From Pseudomonas fluorescens (GTDB taxonomy: Bacteria; Pseudomonadota; Gammaproteobacteria; Pseudomonadales; Pseudomonadaceae), in assembly GCF_001648775.1 (NCBI RefSeq), contig NZ_LVEJ01000022.1:1-64000 (forward strand): 64,000 nt of DNA, given 5' to 3'. The position numbers and the translations under genes are program-made. The notes under the pieces were generated by a model. That model did no database searches and was not told where the DNA came from. It worked only from the letters and a program-made list of their open reading frames with translations. Positions 24,904-34,631 of the stretch are shown here, piece after piece; position 1 is the stretch's first letter, and every line of letters begins with the position of its first letter.

Positions 24904-27222
24904 ATGGCACGTCAACACGCACAATTACCGGTCAGTTCACCACGTCTGCTCGCCTCTGCAATTGGTGTAGCGATTACCGCCGGCTCCGCTGGCCACATGG
25001 TGTTTGCTGCCGAAAAGACCGACAGCAAAGCCTCCGGCAATGCCATCGCACTGGACGCTACCGCCATCACCGGTGAAGCACAGGACCCGACGTCCTACCA
25101 GGTCGAAAAAGCCTCCTCGCCCAAGTACACCGCGCCGCTGGTCGATACGCCGCGCTCGGTTACCGTGATTCCGCAACAAGTGCTCAAAGACACCGGCGCC
25201 CTGAACATGCAGGACGCACTGCGCACCGTGCCGGGCATCACCTTCGGCGCCGGTGAAGGCGGCAACCCACAGGGTGACCGTCCGTTCATCCGCGGTTTCG
25301 ACGCCCAGGGCGACACCTACCTCGACGGCGTGCGCGACACCGGTTCGCAGAGCCGCGAAATCTTCGCCGTGGAAAACATTGAAGTCAGCAAGGGCCCGAA
25401 CTCCGCCATCGGTGGTCGTGGCGCAGCGGGCGGCAGCATCAACCTGGTGAGCAAGAAAGCCCACCTGGGTAACTCGTTCGACGGTGGTTTCACTTGGGGC
25501 TCCGACCAGACCCAGCGCTACACCCTCGACGGCAACTACCAGTTCAGCGACACCGCCGCTGGCCGTCTCAACCTGATGAGCCACGAGAGCAATGTCGCCG
25601 GTCGCGACAAGGTCGATTACGACCGTTGGGGTATCGCGCCGTCCCTGGCGTTTGGCCTGGGCACCGACACCCGCGTCAACCTTGATTACTACCATCTCGA
25701 AAGCAACGACACCCCGGATTCGGGCATCCCTTACACCATCCCGACCGGTGGCTCCGCTGCACGCACCAAGTCCAACCCGGACAAGCCCTACGCCGGCGGT
25801 GACCACAGCAATTTCTACGGCCTGGATCGCGACTTCCGCAAGGGCCGCACCGACACCGCGACCTTCGCCATCGAGCATGACCTGAGCGACTCGCTGACGA
25901 TCAAGAACACCTTGCGTCACGGCACCAGCATGCAGGATTACATCCTCACCCAGCCGGACGACAGCAAGGGCAACGTCAACAACGGCACGGTCTGGCGTCG
26001 TGCCAATACTCGCGTGAGCAACACCGAGACCACCACCAACCAGACTGACCTGTTCGGCAACTTCTACGTCGCCGGTTTCAAGAACAGCTTCTCCACTGGC
26101 GTTGAATACACCCGTGAGGAAAGCCAGAAGTCTTCGTACAACGTCAACGTCGACACCACGCCAGGTTCGCCGGGCAACTCCAGCACCAACTGCACACCGT
26201 CGATGATCGGCGCGTCGAGCGGCTACAACTGCACCTCGCTGTCGAACCCGAACCCGAACGATCCGTGGAACGGCGCGATCTCGCGTAACTACGCCGGCAC
26301 CGACACCAAGGCCAACACTTACGCGCTGTATGTGTTCGACACCCTGGAGCTGAACGAGCAGTGGCTGGTGAACATGGGTCTGCGTTACGACCACTTCGAC
26401 ACCGACTACAAAACCTACACCGCCGCCGGCGCCACCACCGCCAAGGGCGATGACACCAGCGAGTTCGTCACCGGCCAGTTCGGTATCGTTTACAAGCCCG
26501 CGGAAAACGGCAGCATCTATGCGTCCTACGCCACCTCGGCGACACCACCGGGCAACACCCTCGGCGAAGGCATGGACGGCAACCCGCTGGGCGGCACCAA
26601 GGACCGCAGCGGCAACCTGCTGAGCAGCGACATGGAGCCGGAAACCACCAAGAACTACGAAATCGGCACCAAGTGGGACCTGCTCAACGATCGTCTGTCG
26701 CTGACCGCTGACGTCTTCCGCACCGAAAAAGAAAACGCTCGTGTGCAAGTCGACACCACCTCGTACGAAAACGCCGGCAAGACCCGCGTGCAAGGTGTCG
26801 AGCTGTCGGCCAGCGGCAAGATCACCGACAAGTGGCAAGTGTTCGCCGGTTACGCGTTCATGGACAGCGAGCAGGTTGATGGCGGCCCGCTGAACCGCGC
26901 CACCGACGGTAACCAACTGCCTAACACGCCGAAAAACAGCGCCAGCCTGTGGACCACTTACCAGGTCACGCCGAAGCTGACGATCGGTGGCGGTGCGTTC
27001 TACGTCGACGACGTGTACGGCAGCGTGGCCAACACCACCATGGTTGACTCGTATGTTCGCTACGACGCGATGGCGGCTTACAAGCTGACCAAGAACGTCG
27101 ACCTGCAACTCAACGTGCAGAACCTGACCAACGAAACCTATTACGACAAAGCCTTCTCGACCCACTTCGCCAACCAGGCGGCGGGCCGTACGGCACTGTT
27201 GAGCACCAACTTCCACTTCTAA
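24904..27222 (+). CDS. piuA: TonB-dependent siderophore receptor PiuA/Fiu-like
   Basis: A 772-residue outer-membrane receptor. The signal peptide spans about residues 1-37 (ending VFA). The plug domain follows (residues about 75-190, with LVDTPRSVTVIPQQ, LNMQDALRTVPGI, PFIRGFDAQGD and GPNSAIGGRGAAGGSINLV). The rest is a 22-strand barrel ending in the terminal phenylalanine LLSTNFHF. PiuA and Fiu take up monomeric catecholates and catechol antibiotics; this assignment rests on similarity and on piuC divergent next door. The start at 24904 follows GGGGAGGGG; a frame from 24841 lacks a site. Confidence 0.94.
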   Translation: MARQHAQLPVSSPRLLASAIGVAITAGSAGHMVFAAEKTDSKASGNAIALDATAITGEAQDPTSYQVEKASSPKYTAPLVDTPRSVTVIPQQVLKDTGALNMQDALRTVPGITFGAGEGGNPQGDRPFIRGFDAQGDTYLDGVRDTGSQSREIFAVENIEVSKGPNSAIGGRGAAGGSINLVSKKAHLGNSFDGGFTWGSDQTQRYTLDGNYQFSDTAAGRLNLMSHESNVAGRDKVDYDRWGIAPSLAFGLGTDTRVNLDYYHLESNDTPDSGIPYTIPTGGSAARTKSNPDKPYAGGDHSNFYGLDRDFRKGRTDTATFAIEHDLSDSLTIKNTLRHGTSMQDYILTQPDDSKGNVNNGTVWRRANTRVSNTETTTNQTDLFGNFYVAGFKNSFSTGVEYTREESQKSSYNVNVDTTPGSPGNSSTNCTPSMIGASSGYNCTSLSNPNPNDPWNGAISRNYAGTDTKANTYALYVFDTLELNEQWLVNMGLRYDHFDTDYKTYTAAGATTAKGDDTSEFVTGQFGIVYKPAENGSIYASYATSATPPGNTLGEGMDGNPLGGTKDRSGNLLSSDMEPETTKNYEIGTKWDLLNDRLSLTADVFRTEKENARVQVDTTSYENAGKTRVQGVELSASGKITDKWQVFAGYAFMDSEQVDGGPLNRATDGNQLPNTPKNSASLWTTYQVTPKLTIGGGAFYVDDVYGSVANTTMVDSYVRYDAMAAYKLTKNVDLQLNVQNLTNETYYDKAFSTHFANQAAGRTALLSTNFHF

Positions 27223-27242
27223 ACACGGTGGAACCTGTGAAA

Positions 27243-27335
27243 CCTGTGGGAGCGAGCTTGCTCGCGAAAGCGGTGGGTCAGTCAGCCTTCATGTCACTGA
27301 CAGATTGCATTCGCGAGCAAGCTCGCTCCCACAGG
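27243..27335. repeat. REPIN, T-type
   Basis: An inverted REP pair with the AGCTTGCT/AGCAAGCT variant on both arms, 20 bases after piuA. The inner segment ATGTCACTGACAGATTGCAT is shared with the copy at 40106. Confidence 0.9.
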
Positions 27336-27355
27336 TGATGTGATCAACAGGATTG

Positions 27356-27386
27356 GCCCCGTTCATTCAATTGAACGGGGCTTTTG
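27356..27386 (+). terminator. Rho-independent terminator after piuA
   Basis: GCCCCGTTCA pairs with TGAACGGGGC around a six-base loop, followed by TTTT. It precedes the start of the next gene, excluding the upstream ATG at 27353 as that gene's start. Confidence 0.85.
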
Positions 27387-27466
27387 TGCGTAATAAAGAA
27401 CGCTTCTCGATAACCCACGGCATAATGCACGCCGTGAAGACAATTTTCGAACGGACGGCGAGTGAC

Positions 27467-29995
27467 GTGTTGAAGAAAACCCTGTTCCAGTTGCACTGGT
27501 TTTTTGGCATCACCGCAGGCCTGGTGCTGGCCCTGATGGGCATCACCGGTGCGGCCTATTCGTTTCAGGACGAAATCCTGCGGGCGCTGAACCCGTCCGT
27601 CCTGCAAGTGGAAAAACAGGTCGCCGGTGTCTTGCCGCCGGTCGAACTGGTCGAGCGCATCGAAGCCACGTCCGGCAAAAAGGTTGCGATGCTCTGGGTC
27701 GAAACCGACAGTGGCAACGCGGCACGCGTCTACTTCACGCCGCCCAAAGGCGAACGCCGTGGCGAGATGCGCTACTTCGATCCGTACACCGGGGAATTCA
27801 TGGGCGATGCCGTCGGCCAGGACTTCTTCGGCCTGATGCTGCAACTGCACCGCTTCCTCGCCATGGGCGATACCGGCCGCAACATCACCGGCGCCTGCAC
27901 GCTGATCCTGCTGTTTTTCTGCCTCTCCGGTCTGTACCTGCGCTGGCCACGTCAGTGGAACAGCTGGCGCGTGTGGCTGACGCTGGACTGGAAGAAAAAG
28001 GGCCGCGCCTTCAATTGGGATCTGCACTCGGTGGCCGGCACCTGGTGCCTGCTGGTGTATCTGCTGCTGGCGTTGACCGGGTTGTCGTGGTCCTACGAGT
28101 GGTACAACAAAGGCCTGACCAGGCTGCTTTCCGACGCACCGCAAAACGAGCGCGTGCGCGGCGGTCGTGGTCCGGCGCCAGAAGGCCCGGCACCGACCGC
28201 CGATTACGCGGCGATGTGGAGCAGCATTTACAGCGCTGCCGGCCCGGGTCTGTCTGCCTACAACATCCGCATGCCGGCGGTGGCTGGCCAACCGGCGACC
28301 GTGTTCTACCTGCTCGAGAGCTCGCCGCATGATCGCGCGCTGAACCAGATCACCCTCGACCCGGCCACGGGCGTGGTCAAACGTGTCGACCGCTACGCCG
28401 ACAAGAGCTTCAAGGCGCAACTGCTGACCAGCATTTACGCGCTGCACGTCGGCAGTTATTTCGGCCTGGTCGGGCGGATCATCATTACCCTCGCGGCGGT
28501 GTGCATGCCGCTGTTCTTCATCACCGGATGGCTGTTGTACCTCGACCGCCGGCGCAAGAAAAAGCAGATCAAGGACGCGCGCAAAGGTCTCGATCAACCG
28601 GCCGGCGATGCCTCGGCATGGCTGATCGGCTTCGCCAGCCAGAGCGGTTTTGCCGAGCAGCTGGCGTGGCAGACCGCCGGCCAATTGCAGGCTGCCGGGT
28701 TGCCGGTGAAGGTGCAGCCACTGGCGAATGTCAGCGAGCAGGATTTGCGTGAATCGAACAACGCACTGTTTGTCGTCAGCACCTTCGGCGACGGCGAAGC
28801 CCCGGACAGCGCCCGTGGGTTTGAACGCAAAGTGCTGTCCAAAGCGGCAACCCTCGACAGTCTGAATTACTCGGTGCTCGGCCTCGGTGATCGTCAGTAT
28901 CAGCACTTCTGCGGTTTCGCCAAACGGCTGCATCAGTGGTTGGCCGAGCACGGCGGCAAGACGCTGTTCGCGCCGGTGGAAGTCGACAGCGCTGATCCGT
29001 ATGCCTTGCGTCACTGGCAGACCCAACTCGGCCTGCTCACCGGGCAGGCCCCGGTCGATACCTGGCAAGCGCCGAACTACGACAACTGGACGCTGACCCG
29101 CCGTGAACTGATGAACCCGGACAGCAGCGGTGCGCCGGTTTACCTGTTGGGTTTGAGTGCGCCGAATACCAGCAGTTGGCTGGCCGGCGACCTGGTCGAA
29201 GTGTTGCCACGTAACTGCCCGTGGGCCATTGAACACTTCCTCGACGGCCTGGGTATTCGCGGCGAGACCACGGTAAAAATCAACGGCCTTGATGAGCCGC
29301 TGGAAGTGGCATTGGCGTCGCGGCAGTTGCCGGAACACCGTGCGCATCTGGTCGGTTTGCATGCGCAATCACTGGTCGATGCGATGGTGCCGTTGGCCAT
29401 GCGCGAATACTCGATCGCCTCGATTGCCGCCGACGGCGTGCTGGAGTTGATCGTGCGTCAGGAGCAGCACGCCGACGGCACCCTCGGCATCGGTTCCGGC
29501 TGGCTGACCGAGCATGCGCCAGTGGGCGGCAGCATCAGTTTGCGGGTGCGCCGCAACAGTGGTTTCCATCTGCCCAACGAACCGCTGCCGATGATTCTGC
29601 TGGGCAACGGCACCGGGCTGGCCGGGCTGCGCAGTTTGCTCAAAGCGCGGATTGCCGATGGTCAACAGCGCCAGTGGTTGTTGTTTGGCGAGCGCAATCG
29701 TCAACATGATTTCCTCTGCCGCGCGGAGCTTGAAGAGTGGTTGATCAATGGTGATCTGGAGCGGCTGGATCTGGCTTTTTCGCGGGATCAGGCCGAGAAG
29801 GTTTATGTGCAGGATCGCTTGCGTGAATCGGCGGGCGAGTTGAAGAAATGGCTGGCGGACGGTGCCGTCATCTATGTCTGTGGCAGTTTGCAGGGGATGG
29901 CTTCGGGGGTTGATCTGGCGCTCAACGACATTCTCGGCAGCGCTGAAGTCGAACGTCTGATCGAGCAGGGCCGCTATCGGCGTGATGTCTATTAA
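27467..29995 (+). CDS. PepSY-domain membrane protein fused to flavodoxin/NADPH-type reductase
   Basis: About 842 residues. The N-terminal half is a PepSY-associated membrane module with four hydrophobic helices (first: FFGITAGLVLALMGITGAAYS; last before the linker: IITLAAVCMPLFFITGWLLYL). The C-terminal half, from about residue 380, carries a flavodoxin-like domain (VVSTFGDGEAPDSARGFE, LGLGDRQYQHFC) and a ferredoxin-reductase-like FAD/NAD(P) part (REYSIASI, LGNGTGLAGLRSLL, YVCGSLQGMASGVD). It probably reduces ferric-siderophore iron at the inner membrane. The start is uncertain: GTG 27467 or TTG 27470 opens the first helix; ATG 27425 lacks a ribosome-binding site. The stop directly abuts a repeat element. 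It follows piuA as its ortholog does in P. aeruginosa. Confidence 0.87.
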   Translation: MLKKTLFQLHWFFGITAGLVLALMGITGAAYSFQDEILRALNPSVLQVEKQVAGVLPPVELVERIEATSGKKVAMLWVETDSGNAARVYFTPPKGERRGEMRYFDPYTGEFMGDAVGQDFFGLMLQLHRFLAMGDTGRNITGACTLILLFFCLSGLYLRWPRQWNSWRVWLTLDWKKKGRAFNWDLHSVAGTWCLLVYLLLALTGLSWSYEWYNKGLTRLLSDAPQNERVRGGRGPAPEGPAPTADYAAMWSSIYSAAGPGLSAYNIRMPAVAGQPATVFYLLESSPHDRALNQITLDPATGVVKRVDRYADKSFKAQLLTSIYALHVGSYFGLVGRIIITLAAVCMPLFFITGWLLYLDRRRKKKQIKDARKGLDQPAGDASAWLIGFASQSGFAEQLAWQTAGQLQAAGLPVKVQPLANVSEQDLRESNNALFVVSTFGDGEAPDSARGFERKVLSKAATLDSLNYSVLGLGDRQYQHFCGFAKRLHQWLAEHGGKTLFAPVEVDSADPYALRHWQTQLGLLTGQAPVDTWQAPNYDNWTLTRRELMNPDSSGAPVYLLGLSAPNTSSWLAGDLVEVLPRNCPWAIEHFLDGLGIRGETTVKINGLDEPLEVALASRQLPEHRAHLVGLHAQSLVDAMVPLAMREYSIASIAADGVLELIVRQEQHADGTLGIGSGWLTEHAPVGGSISLRVRRNSGFHLPNEPLPMILLGNGTGLAGLRSLLKARIADGQQRQWLLFGERNRQHDFLCRAELEEWLINGDLERLDLAFSRDQAEKVYVQDRLRESAGELKKWLADGAVIYVCGSLQGMASGVDLALNDILGSAEVERLIEQGRYRRDVY

Positions 29996-30216
29996 GAGCC
30001 CCTCACCCTAGCCCTCTCCCGGAGGGAGAGGGGACTGATTGGGGGATGCTTGAGAAGTACGCCGACCTGCGACTGCTTTACCGAATCCATAATCGAGAAA
30101 GGCTTTGTACTGATCTCATAATCGACTCGATGTTTCAGGTCGACGTACCTCTCCAGACACCTCGATCGGCTCCCTCTCCCTCCGGGAGAGGGCTGGGGTG
30201 AGGGTAGTTTTTGATC
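29996..30216. repeat. CCCTCACCC-ended inverted element between convergent genes
   Basis: The left end GAGCCCCTCACCCTAGCCC starts directly after a stop codon. The right end is the inverted counterpart (GGGCTGGGGTGAGGG, 30190-30205) followed by TTTTTGATC, matching the GATCAAAA edge of the 111-bp array. The interior has related inverted segments (GTACGCCGACCTGCGA and TCAGGTCGACGTAC). Confidence 0.8.
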
Positions 30217-30217
30217 T

Positions 30218-31759
30218 TTAGACGGGCTGCAACTTCTGTTCGAAAACCGCCACCCCATTCAAATCCCGCAACACCACACTCATCTCCCCGCTCTGCCCCT
30301 CAATATTCACCTCGCCAAAAAACTGAAACCCGGCAAACGGCGACGCGTTCTGCACCGGCGGCGCCTTCTCGAACACCACCTCCGGGCCAAAGGTTTTATC
30401 CAGCGGATTAGGCCCGAAACTCCCGGCGTTCAACGGCCCGGCGACAAACTCCCAGAACGGTTCGAAACCCTGAAACGCCGCACGATCCGGGTGATAGTGA
30501 TGCGCCGCGCAGTAATGCACATCCGCCGTCAGGAAGACGAAATTGCGCACCTGTTGCGCGCGCAGATAGCCGAGCAGTTCGGCAACTTCCAGCTCGCGCC
30601 CCTGCGCCGGTCCGGGATCACCGTTCGCCACCGCTTCCCAACGCGCGACACCCGGGCTGACCTCGCCATCCGGCACGCCAAGGCCGATCGGCATGTCGGC
30701 GGCGATGACCTTCCACTGGGCTTTGGAATGCTTCAAGCCGCGCTTGAGCCAGTCCAGTTGCTCACGCCCCAGAAAGGGTTTCGCTGCGCCGAGGTTGTCG
30801 TCATTGGCGCCGCGATAACTGCGCATGTCGAGCACGAAGACATCGAGCATCGGCCCGTAACTGATCTTGCGATAAATCCGCCCGCCTCCGTCGGCAGCCT
30901 GCAAACGCATCGGTGAATATTCCAGCCACGCCTTGCGTGCGCGACCGACCAGGGTGTGGATATCTTTCTCCTGATAACGCTCGTCGAGCTGTTTGCCCGG
31001 CGACCAGTTGTTGACCACTTCATGGTCGTCCCACTGCCAGATCTGCGGCACTTCGGCGTTGAAGCGACGGATGTTTTCGTCCATCAGGTTGTAGCGGTAG
31101 TTGCCGCGATAGTCGTCGAGGGTCTGCGCGACTTTGCTCTTGGCTTCGGTGGTGAGGTTGCGCCAGATGCGCCCGCCTTCGGTGGTGAGCTGCGCGGGCA
31201 CCGGGCCGTCGGCGTAGATGGTGTCGCCGCTGTGGATAAAGAAGTCCGGCAGGCGCAGACGCATGGCTTCGTAGATACGCATGCCGCCGATGTCCGGGTT
31301 GATGCCGAAGCCTTGGCCGACGGTGTCACCGCTCCAGACGAAACGAATATTGCGCCGCGCCGTCGGTGCGCTGCGCAGATGGCCGAGCCACGGTTCGCTG
31401 GCGACACCGGTGCGGGCGTCCTTGAAATACACGCGATAGAAAATTGCCTGATCGGCGGGCAGTCCGGTGAGTTCGACCCGGGCGGTGAAATCAGTACGCG
31501 CATCGGCCAGCGTCGATACCACTCGACGCGGATGGCGAAACTGGCTGCGGGTGTCCCACTCGACCACCATATGCGCGGGGCGATCGCTGCGGCTCCAGAT
31601 CATCGCGCGGTCGCCTTGCAGGTCGCCGGACTGCACGCCATCGGTCAGTTGCGGCCGATCCTTGACCGAGGCAATCACCGCCGGCGCCAGGCTTGGCATC
31701 AGCAATCCGGCGCCGACAACTTGCATGACACGCCGGCGACCGGGGTTGAAATCGCTCAT
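30218..31759 (-). CDS. phoD: PhoD-family alkaline phosphatase/phosphodiesterase, Tat-exported
   Basis: A 513-residue metallophosphoesterase. The N-terminus has a twin-arginine-type signal (GRRRVMQVVGAGLLMPSLAPA). Metal-binding motifs are visible: FVWSGDTVGQG, IHSGDTIYADG, WQWDDHEVVNNW, and NFVFLTADVHYCAAHHYHPD. PhoD enzymes use calcium and iron to release phosphate from mono- and diesters outside the cytoplasm. It has a GGGAGA site, stands alone and is convergent with the PepSY/reductase gene. No Pho box is evident upstream, where a REPIN lies. Confidence 0.92.
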   Translation of the reverse strand: MSDFNPGRRRVMQVVGAGLLMPSLAPAVIASVKDRPQLTDGVQSGDLQGDRAMIWSRSDRPAHMVVEWDTRSQFRHPRRVVSTLADARTDFTARVELTGLPADQAIFYRVYFKDARTGVASEPWLGHLRSAPTARRNIRFVWSGDTVGQGFGINPDIGGMRIYEAMRLRLPDFFIHSGDTIYADGPVPAQLTTEGGRIWRNLTTEAKSKVAQTLDDYRGNYRYNLMDENIRRFNAEVPQIWQWDDHEVVNNWSPGKQLDERYQEKDIHTLVGRARKAWLEYSPMRLQAADGGGRIYRKISYGPMLDVFVLDMRSYRGANDDNLGAAKPFLGREQLDWLKRGLKHSKAQWKVIAADMPIGLGVPDGEVSPGVARWEAVANGDPGPAQGRELEVAELLGYLRAQQVRNFVFLTADVHYCAAHHYHPDRAAFQGFEPFWEFVAGPLNAGSFGPNPLDKTFGPEVVFEKAPPVQNASPFAGFQFFGEVNIEGQSGEMSVVLRDLNGVAVFEQKLQPV

Positions 31760-31836
31760 GGTGTTCTCCCTGAAAAAAGGAAAACTTAAGCACGCTCACA
31801 TGACCCGGAAATGACACTAGACACACCACACAACCC

Positions 31837-31928
31837 ATGTGGGAGCGAGCTTGCTCGCGAATGCGTGCTATCAGTCGAAATCTTATTCGCTGACACACCG
31901 CTTTCGCGAGCAAGCTCGCTCCCACAGG
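31837..31928. repeat. REPIN, T-type
   Basis: An inverted REP pair with AGCTTGCT/AGCAAGCT arms, between phoD and the end of fruA. Its inner sequence (TGACACACCGCTTTCGCG) resembles that of the copy at 12960. Confidence 0.9.
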
Positions 31929-31944
31929 GGCTTTGTGGAGGCAG

Positions 31945-33678
31945 TTAAGCCTTCGCCGGCTCTAGCGCCAGCTCTACGGCTTCAGGCCGCTTGACCGTCG
32001 CGTAGACCACAGCGGTCAACAAACTCCCCGCGACAATCGCCAGCAAATACAGCAACGCATGATTGATCGCATTCGGAATCGCCAGCACAAACAAGCCACC
32101 GTGCGGCGCCATCAGCTTGCAGCCGAAGTACATCGACAACGCACCGGTCAACGCGCCACCGGCAATGCTCGCCGGGATCACCCGCAACGGGTCTTTCGCG
32201 GCAAACGGAATCGCCCCTTCGGAGATAAAGCACAGACCCAGCACCAGCGCCGCTTTCCCCGCTTCGCGCTCAGTCTGGGCGAATTTGCGCCGCGCAATGA
32301 ACGTAGCGATGCCCAGGCCAATCGGCGGCACCATGCCCGCCGCCATCGTCGCCGCCATCGGTGCATAACTCTGCGACGCCAACAGCCCCACCGAGAATGC
32401 ATACGCGGCTTTGTTGATCGGCCCGCCGAGGTCGACGCACATCATGCCGCCAAGCACCACTCCGAGCAGGATCGCGTTGGTGGTGCCCATGCTGTCGAGA
32501 AAATTGGTCAGCGCCAACAGCATCCCGGCGACGGGTTTGCCAACTATGTAAATCATCACCAGACCGGTAAACAGACTGGCGAACAACGGGATGATCAAAA
32601 TCGGTTTCAGCGCTTCCAGACTTTGCGGCAAGGCGACATAGCGACTGATCGCCTTGGCCGCATAACCGGCGATAAAACCGGCGACGATGCCGCCGATAAA
32701 CCCGGCGCCCAGCGTGCTCGCGAGCAAGCCACCAATCATCCCCGGCGCCAGGCCCGGACGGTCGGCGATCGAATAAGCGATGTAACCCGCCAGCAGCGGC
32801 ACCATCAATTTGAACGCGGTCTCGCCGCCGATCTGCATCAATGCCGCCGCCAGCGTGCCCTCTTCCTTGAACGCGGTGATGCCGAACACGAATGACAGCG
32901 CGATCATCAAACCGCCGGCCACGACCATCGGCAGCATGAACGACACGCCGGTCAGCAGGTGTTTGTAGACGCCGGTTTTCTCCTGCTTGGCCGGGGCTTT
33001 GCCGTCGCTCGCAGCGCTTTCCACTGCGCCTTCGGCCAAAGCTTTTTTCAGCGTCGCCTCGGACTGCTTCAAGGCAATCCCGGTGCCGCAGCGATAGATT
33101 TTCTTGCCGGCAAAACGCTCAGTGGCGACTTCGATATCCGCCGCCAGCAGCACCACGTCTGCCTCGGCGATGGCCGCTGTGCTCAGCGGGGTTTTCGCGC
33201 CCACCGAGCCTTGGGTTTCGACCTGCAGTTCATAGCCCAGACGCTTGGCAGTTTGCTGCAAGGCTTCGGCGGCCATGAAGGTGTGGGCGACACCGGTCGG
33301 GCACGCGGTGATGGCGACAATGCGTGGTGCGCGCGGCGCATCAGCAACCGGTTCAGCCGCGCTGGCAACGTAGACCTCAGCCTCCTCAGCACCACGACGC
33401 AACACCGCTTCGACATCCTGCAGCGCCTGCGCCGGGGCAATCTGGAACACCCGTTTGCCGACAAAGCGGCTCATGTCCACCTCGCCGGTGGCGACCAACA
33501 AAACCCACTCGGCCGCCGCAATCGTCGCTGCCGACAATTCGCGTTCCGGGTGCGCGGCATCGACCACTTCAACACTGGTGCTCCAGCCCTGACGCTGCGC
33601 CGCCGCATCAAGCAGACGCGCACACAGCACACTGGTGACCATGCCGTTCGGGCAAGCCGTAACAATGGCTAATTTCAT
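31945..33678 (-). CDS. fruA: Fructose PTS permease EIIBC (FruA)
   Basis: A 577-residue membrane component importing fructose as fructose 1-phosphate. Two EIIB-like domains come first: the degenerate B' domain has VTACPNGM, and the active one VAITACPTGVAHTFMA near residue 125, whose Cys carries the phosphate. A charged linker (about 222-235) leads into the EIIC domain with eight to ten helices (GVSFMLPMVVAGGLMIAL.., GPINKAAYAFS). It is the last gene of fruB-fruK-fruA, 11 bases after fruK, with a GAGGG site. Confidence 0.96.
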   Translation of the reverse strand: MKLAIVTACPNGMVTSVLCARLLDAAAQRQGWSTSVEVVDAAHPERELSAATIAAAEWVLLVATGEVDMSRFVGKRVFQIAPAQALQDVEAVLRRGAEEAEVYVASAAEPVADAPRAPRIVAITACPTGVAHTFMAAEALQQTAKRLGYELQVETQGSVGAKTPLSTAAIAEADVVLLAADIEVATERFAGKKIYRCGTGIALKQSEATLKKALAEGAVESAASDGKAPAKQEKTGVYKHLLTGVSFMLPMVVAGGLMIALSFVFGITAFKEEGTLAAALMQIGGETAFKLMVPLLAGYIAYSIADRPGLAPGMIGGLLASTLGAGFIGGIVAGFIAGYAAKAISRYVALPQSLEALKPILIIPLFASLFTGLVMIYIVGKPVAGMLLALTNFLDSMGTTNAILLGVVLGGMMCVDLGGPINKAAYAFSVGLLASQSYAPMAATMAAGMVPPIGLGIATFIARRKFAQTEREAGKAALVLGLCFISEGAIPFAAKDPLRVIPASIAGGALTGALSMYFGCKLMAPHGGLFVLAIPNAINHALLYLLAIVAGSLLTAVVYATVKRPEAVELALEPAKA

Positions 33679-33689
33679 GACAAACCCTC

Positions 33690-34631
33690 TTATTGTTCTG
33701 TCAGGGGACGCACGCGCACGCCCTGTTCGAGCGGCGTCAGTTGCGCCGCGTCGTCGATGCCGAATCCGATCTGCGTGACGGCCAGCGCGGCAATCGCCGT
33801 GGCCGTGCGCAGGGTTTGCTCCGGTGTATCAGCACTGAGCAAACCGTGAAGCATGCCGGCCAGCAACGAATCACCGGCACCGACCGTGCTGGCGACGCTG
33901 ACCTTCGGTGGCGTTGCGTGCAGTGCCGAACCGACGCTGAACCAGTTCACTCCGTCGGCGCCGTGGGAAATCACCACGTGCTCGATGCCTTGCGCATGCA
34001 AACGTGCCGCTGCCTGTGCCTCAGCCGCGTGCGAAACCACCTCGCAACCGAGTGCATCGGCGAGTTCTTCGGTGTTCGGTTTGATCAGCCACGGACTGGC
34101 TTGCAACCCTGCGCGCAAAGCTTCGCCGCTGGAATCGAGGGCGACTTTCAGGCCCAACTGATTGAGCCGTTCGATCAGCTCACGCAACCACTGCGCGGTG
34201 ACGCCGCGCGGCAAACTGCCGGCGACCACCACCGCGTCGTGACCCGGTGCAATCTGCACCAGACGATCGAGCAACGCCTGCTGCGCGGCGGCATCAACCA
34301 CCGGCCCCGGGCCATTGATGTCGGTGATGCGCCCATCCTGTTCAGCGACTTTGATGTTGCTGCGCGTCTCGCCCGGCACACGGATAAATGCGTCGACAAA
34401 ACCGCGTTTGGCGAACAGGGTTTCGAACGCTTGCAGGTTGTCTTCACCGAGAAACCCGCTGACCGTCAGTTGATGGCCGAGGTCGGCCAGCACTTGCGCG
34501 ACGTTCACGCCTTTGCCGGCGGCGTGGGTGTGCATCTCGTCGCTGCGATTGACCTGACCGGCCTCCAGACGTGGCAACTCGACGGTGAGGTCGAGCGCCG
34601 GGTTGAGGGTCAGGGTAAGAATCTTGGCCAT
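33690..34631 (-). CDS. fruK: 1-phosphofructokinase
   Basis: A 313-residue PfkB-family kinase converting fructose 1-phosphate to fructose 1,6-bisphosphate. Family motifs are LTLNPALDLTVEL at the N-terminus, GKGVNVAQVLADLG, and the C-terminal STVGAGDSLLAGMLHG with the catalytic Asp. Its ATG shares one base with the fruB stop (TAATG), and a GGAGG site lies within the end of fruB, so translation is coupled. Confidence 0.96.
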   Translation of the reverse strand: MAKILTLTLNPALDLTVELPRLEAGQVNRSDEMHTHAAGKGVNVAQVLADLGHQLTVSGFLGEDNLQAFETLFAKRGFVDAFIRVPGETRSNIKVAEQDGRITDINGPGPVVDAAAQQALLDRLVQIAPGHDAVVVAGSLPRGVTAQWLRELIERLNQLGLKVALDSSGEALRAGLQASPWLIKPNTEELADALGCEVVSHAAEAQAAARLHAQGIEHVVISHGADGVNWFSVGSALHATPPKVSVASTVGAGDSLLAGMLHGLLSADTPEQTLRTATAIAALAVTQIGFGIDDAAQLTPLEQGVRVRPLTEQ

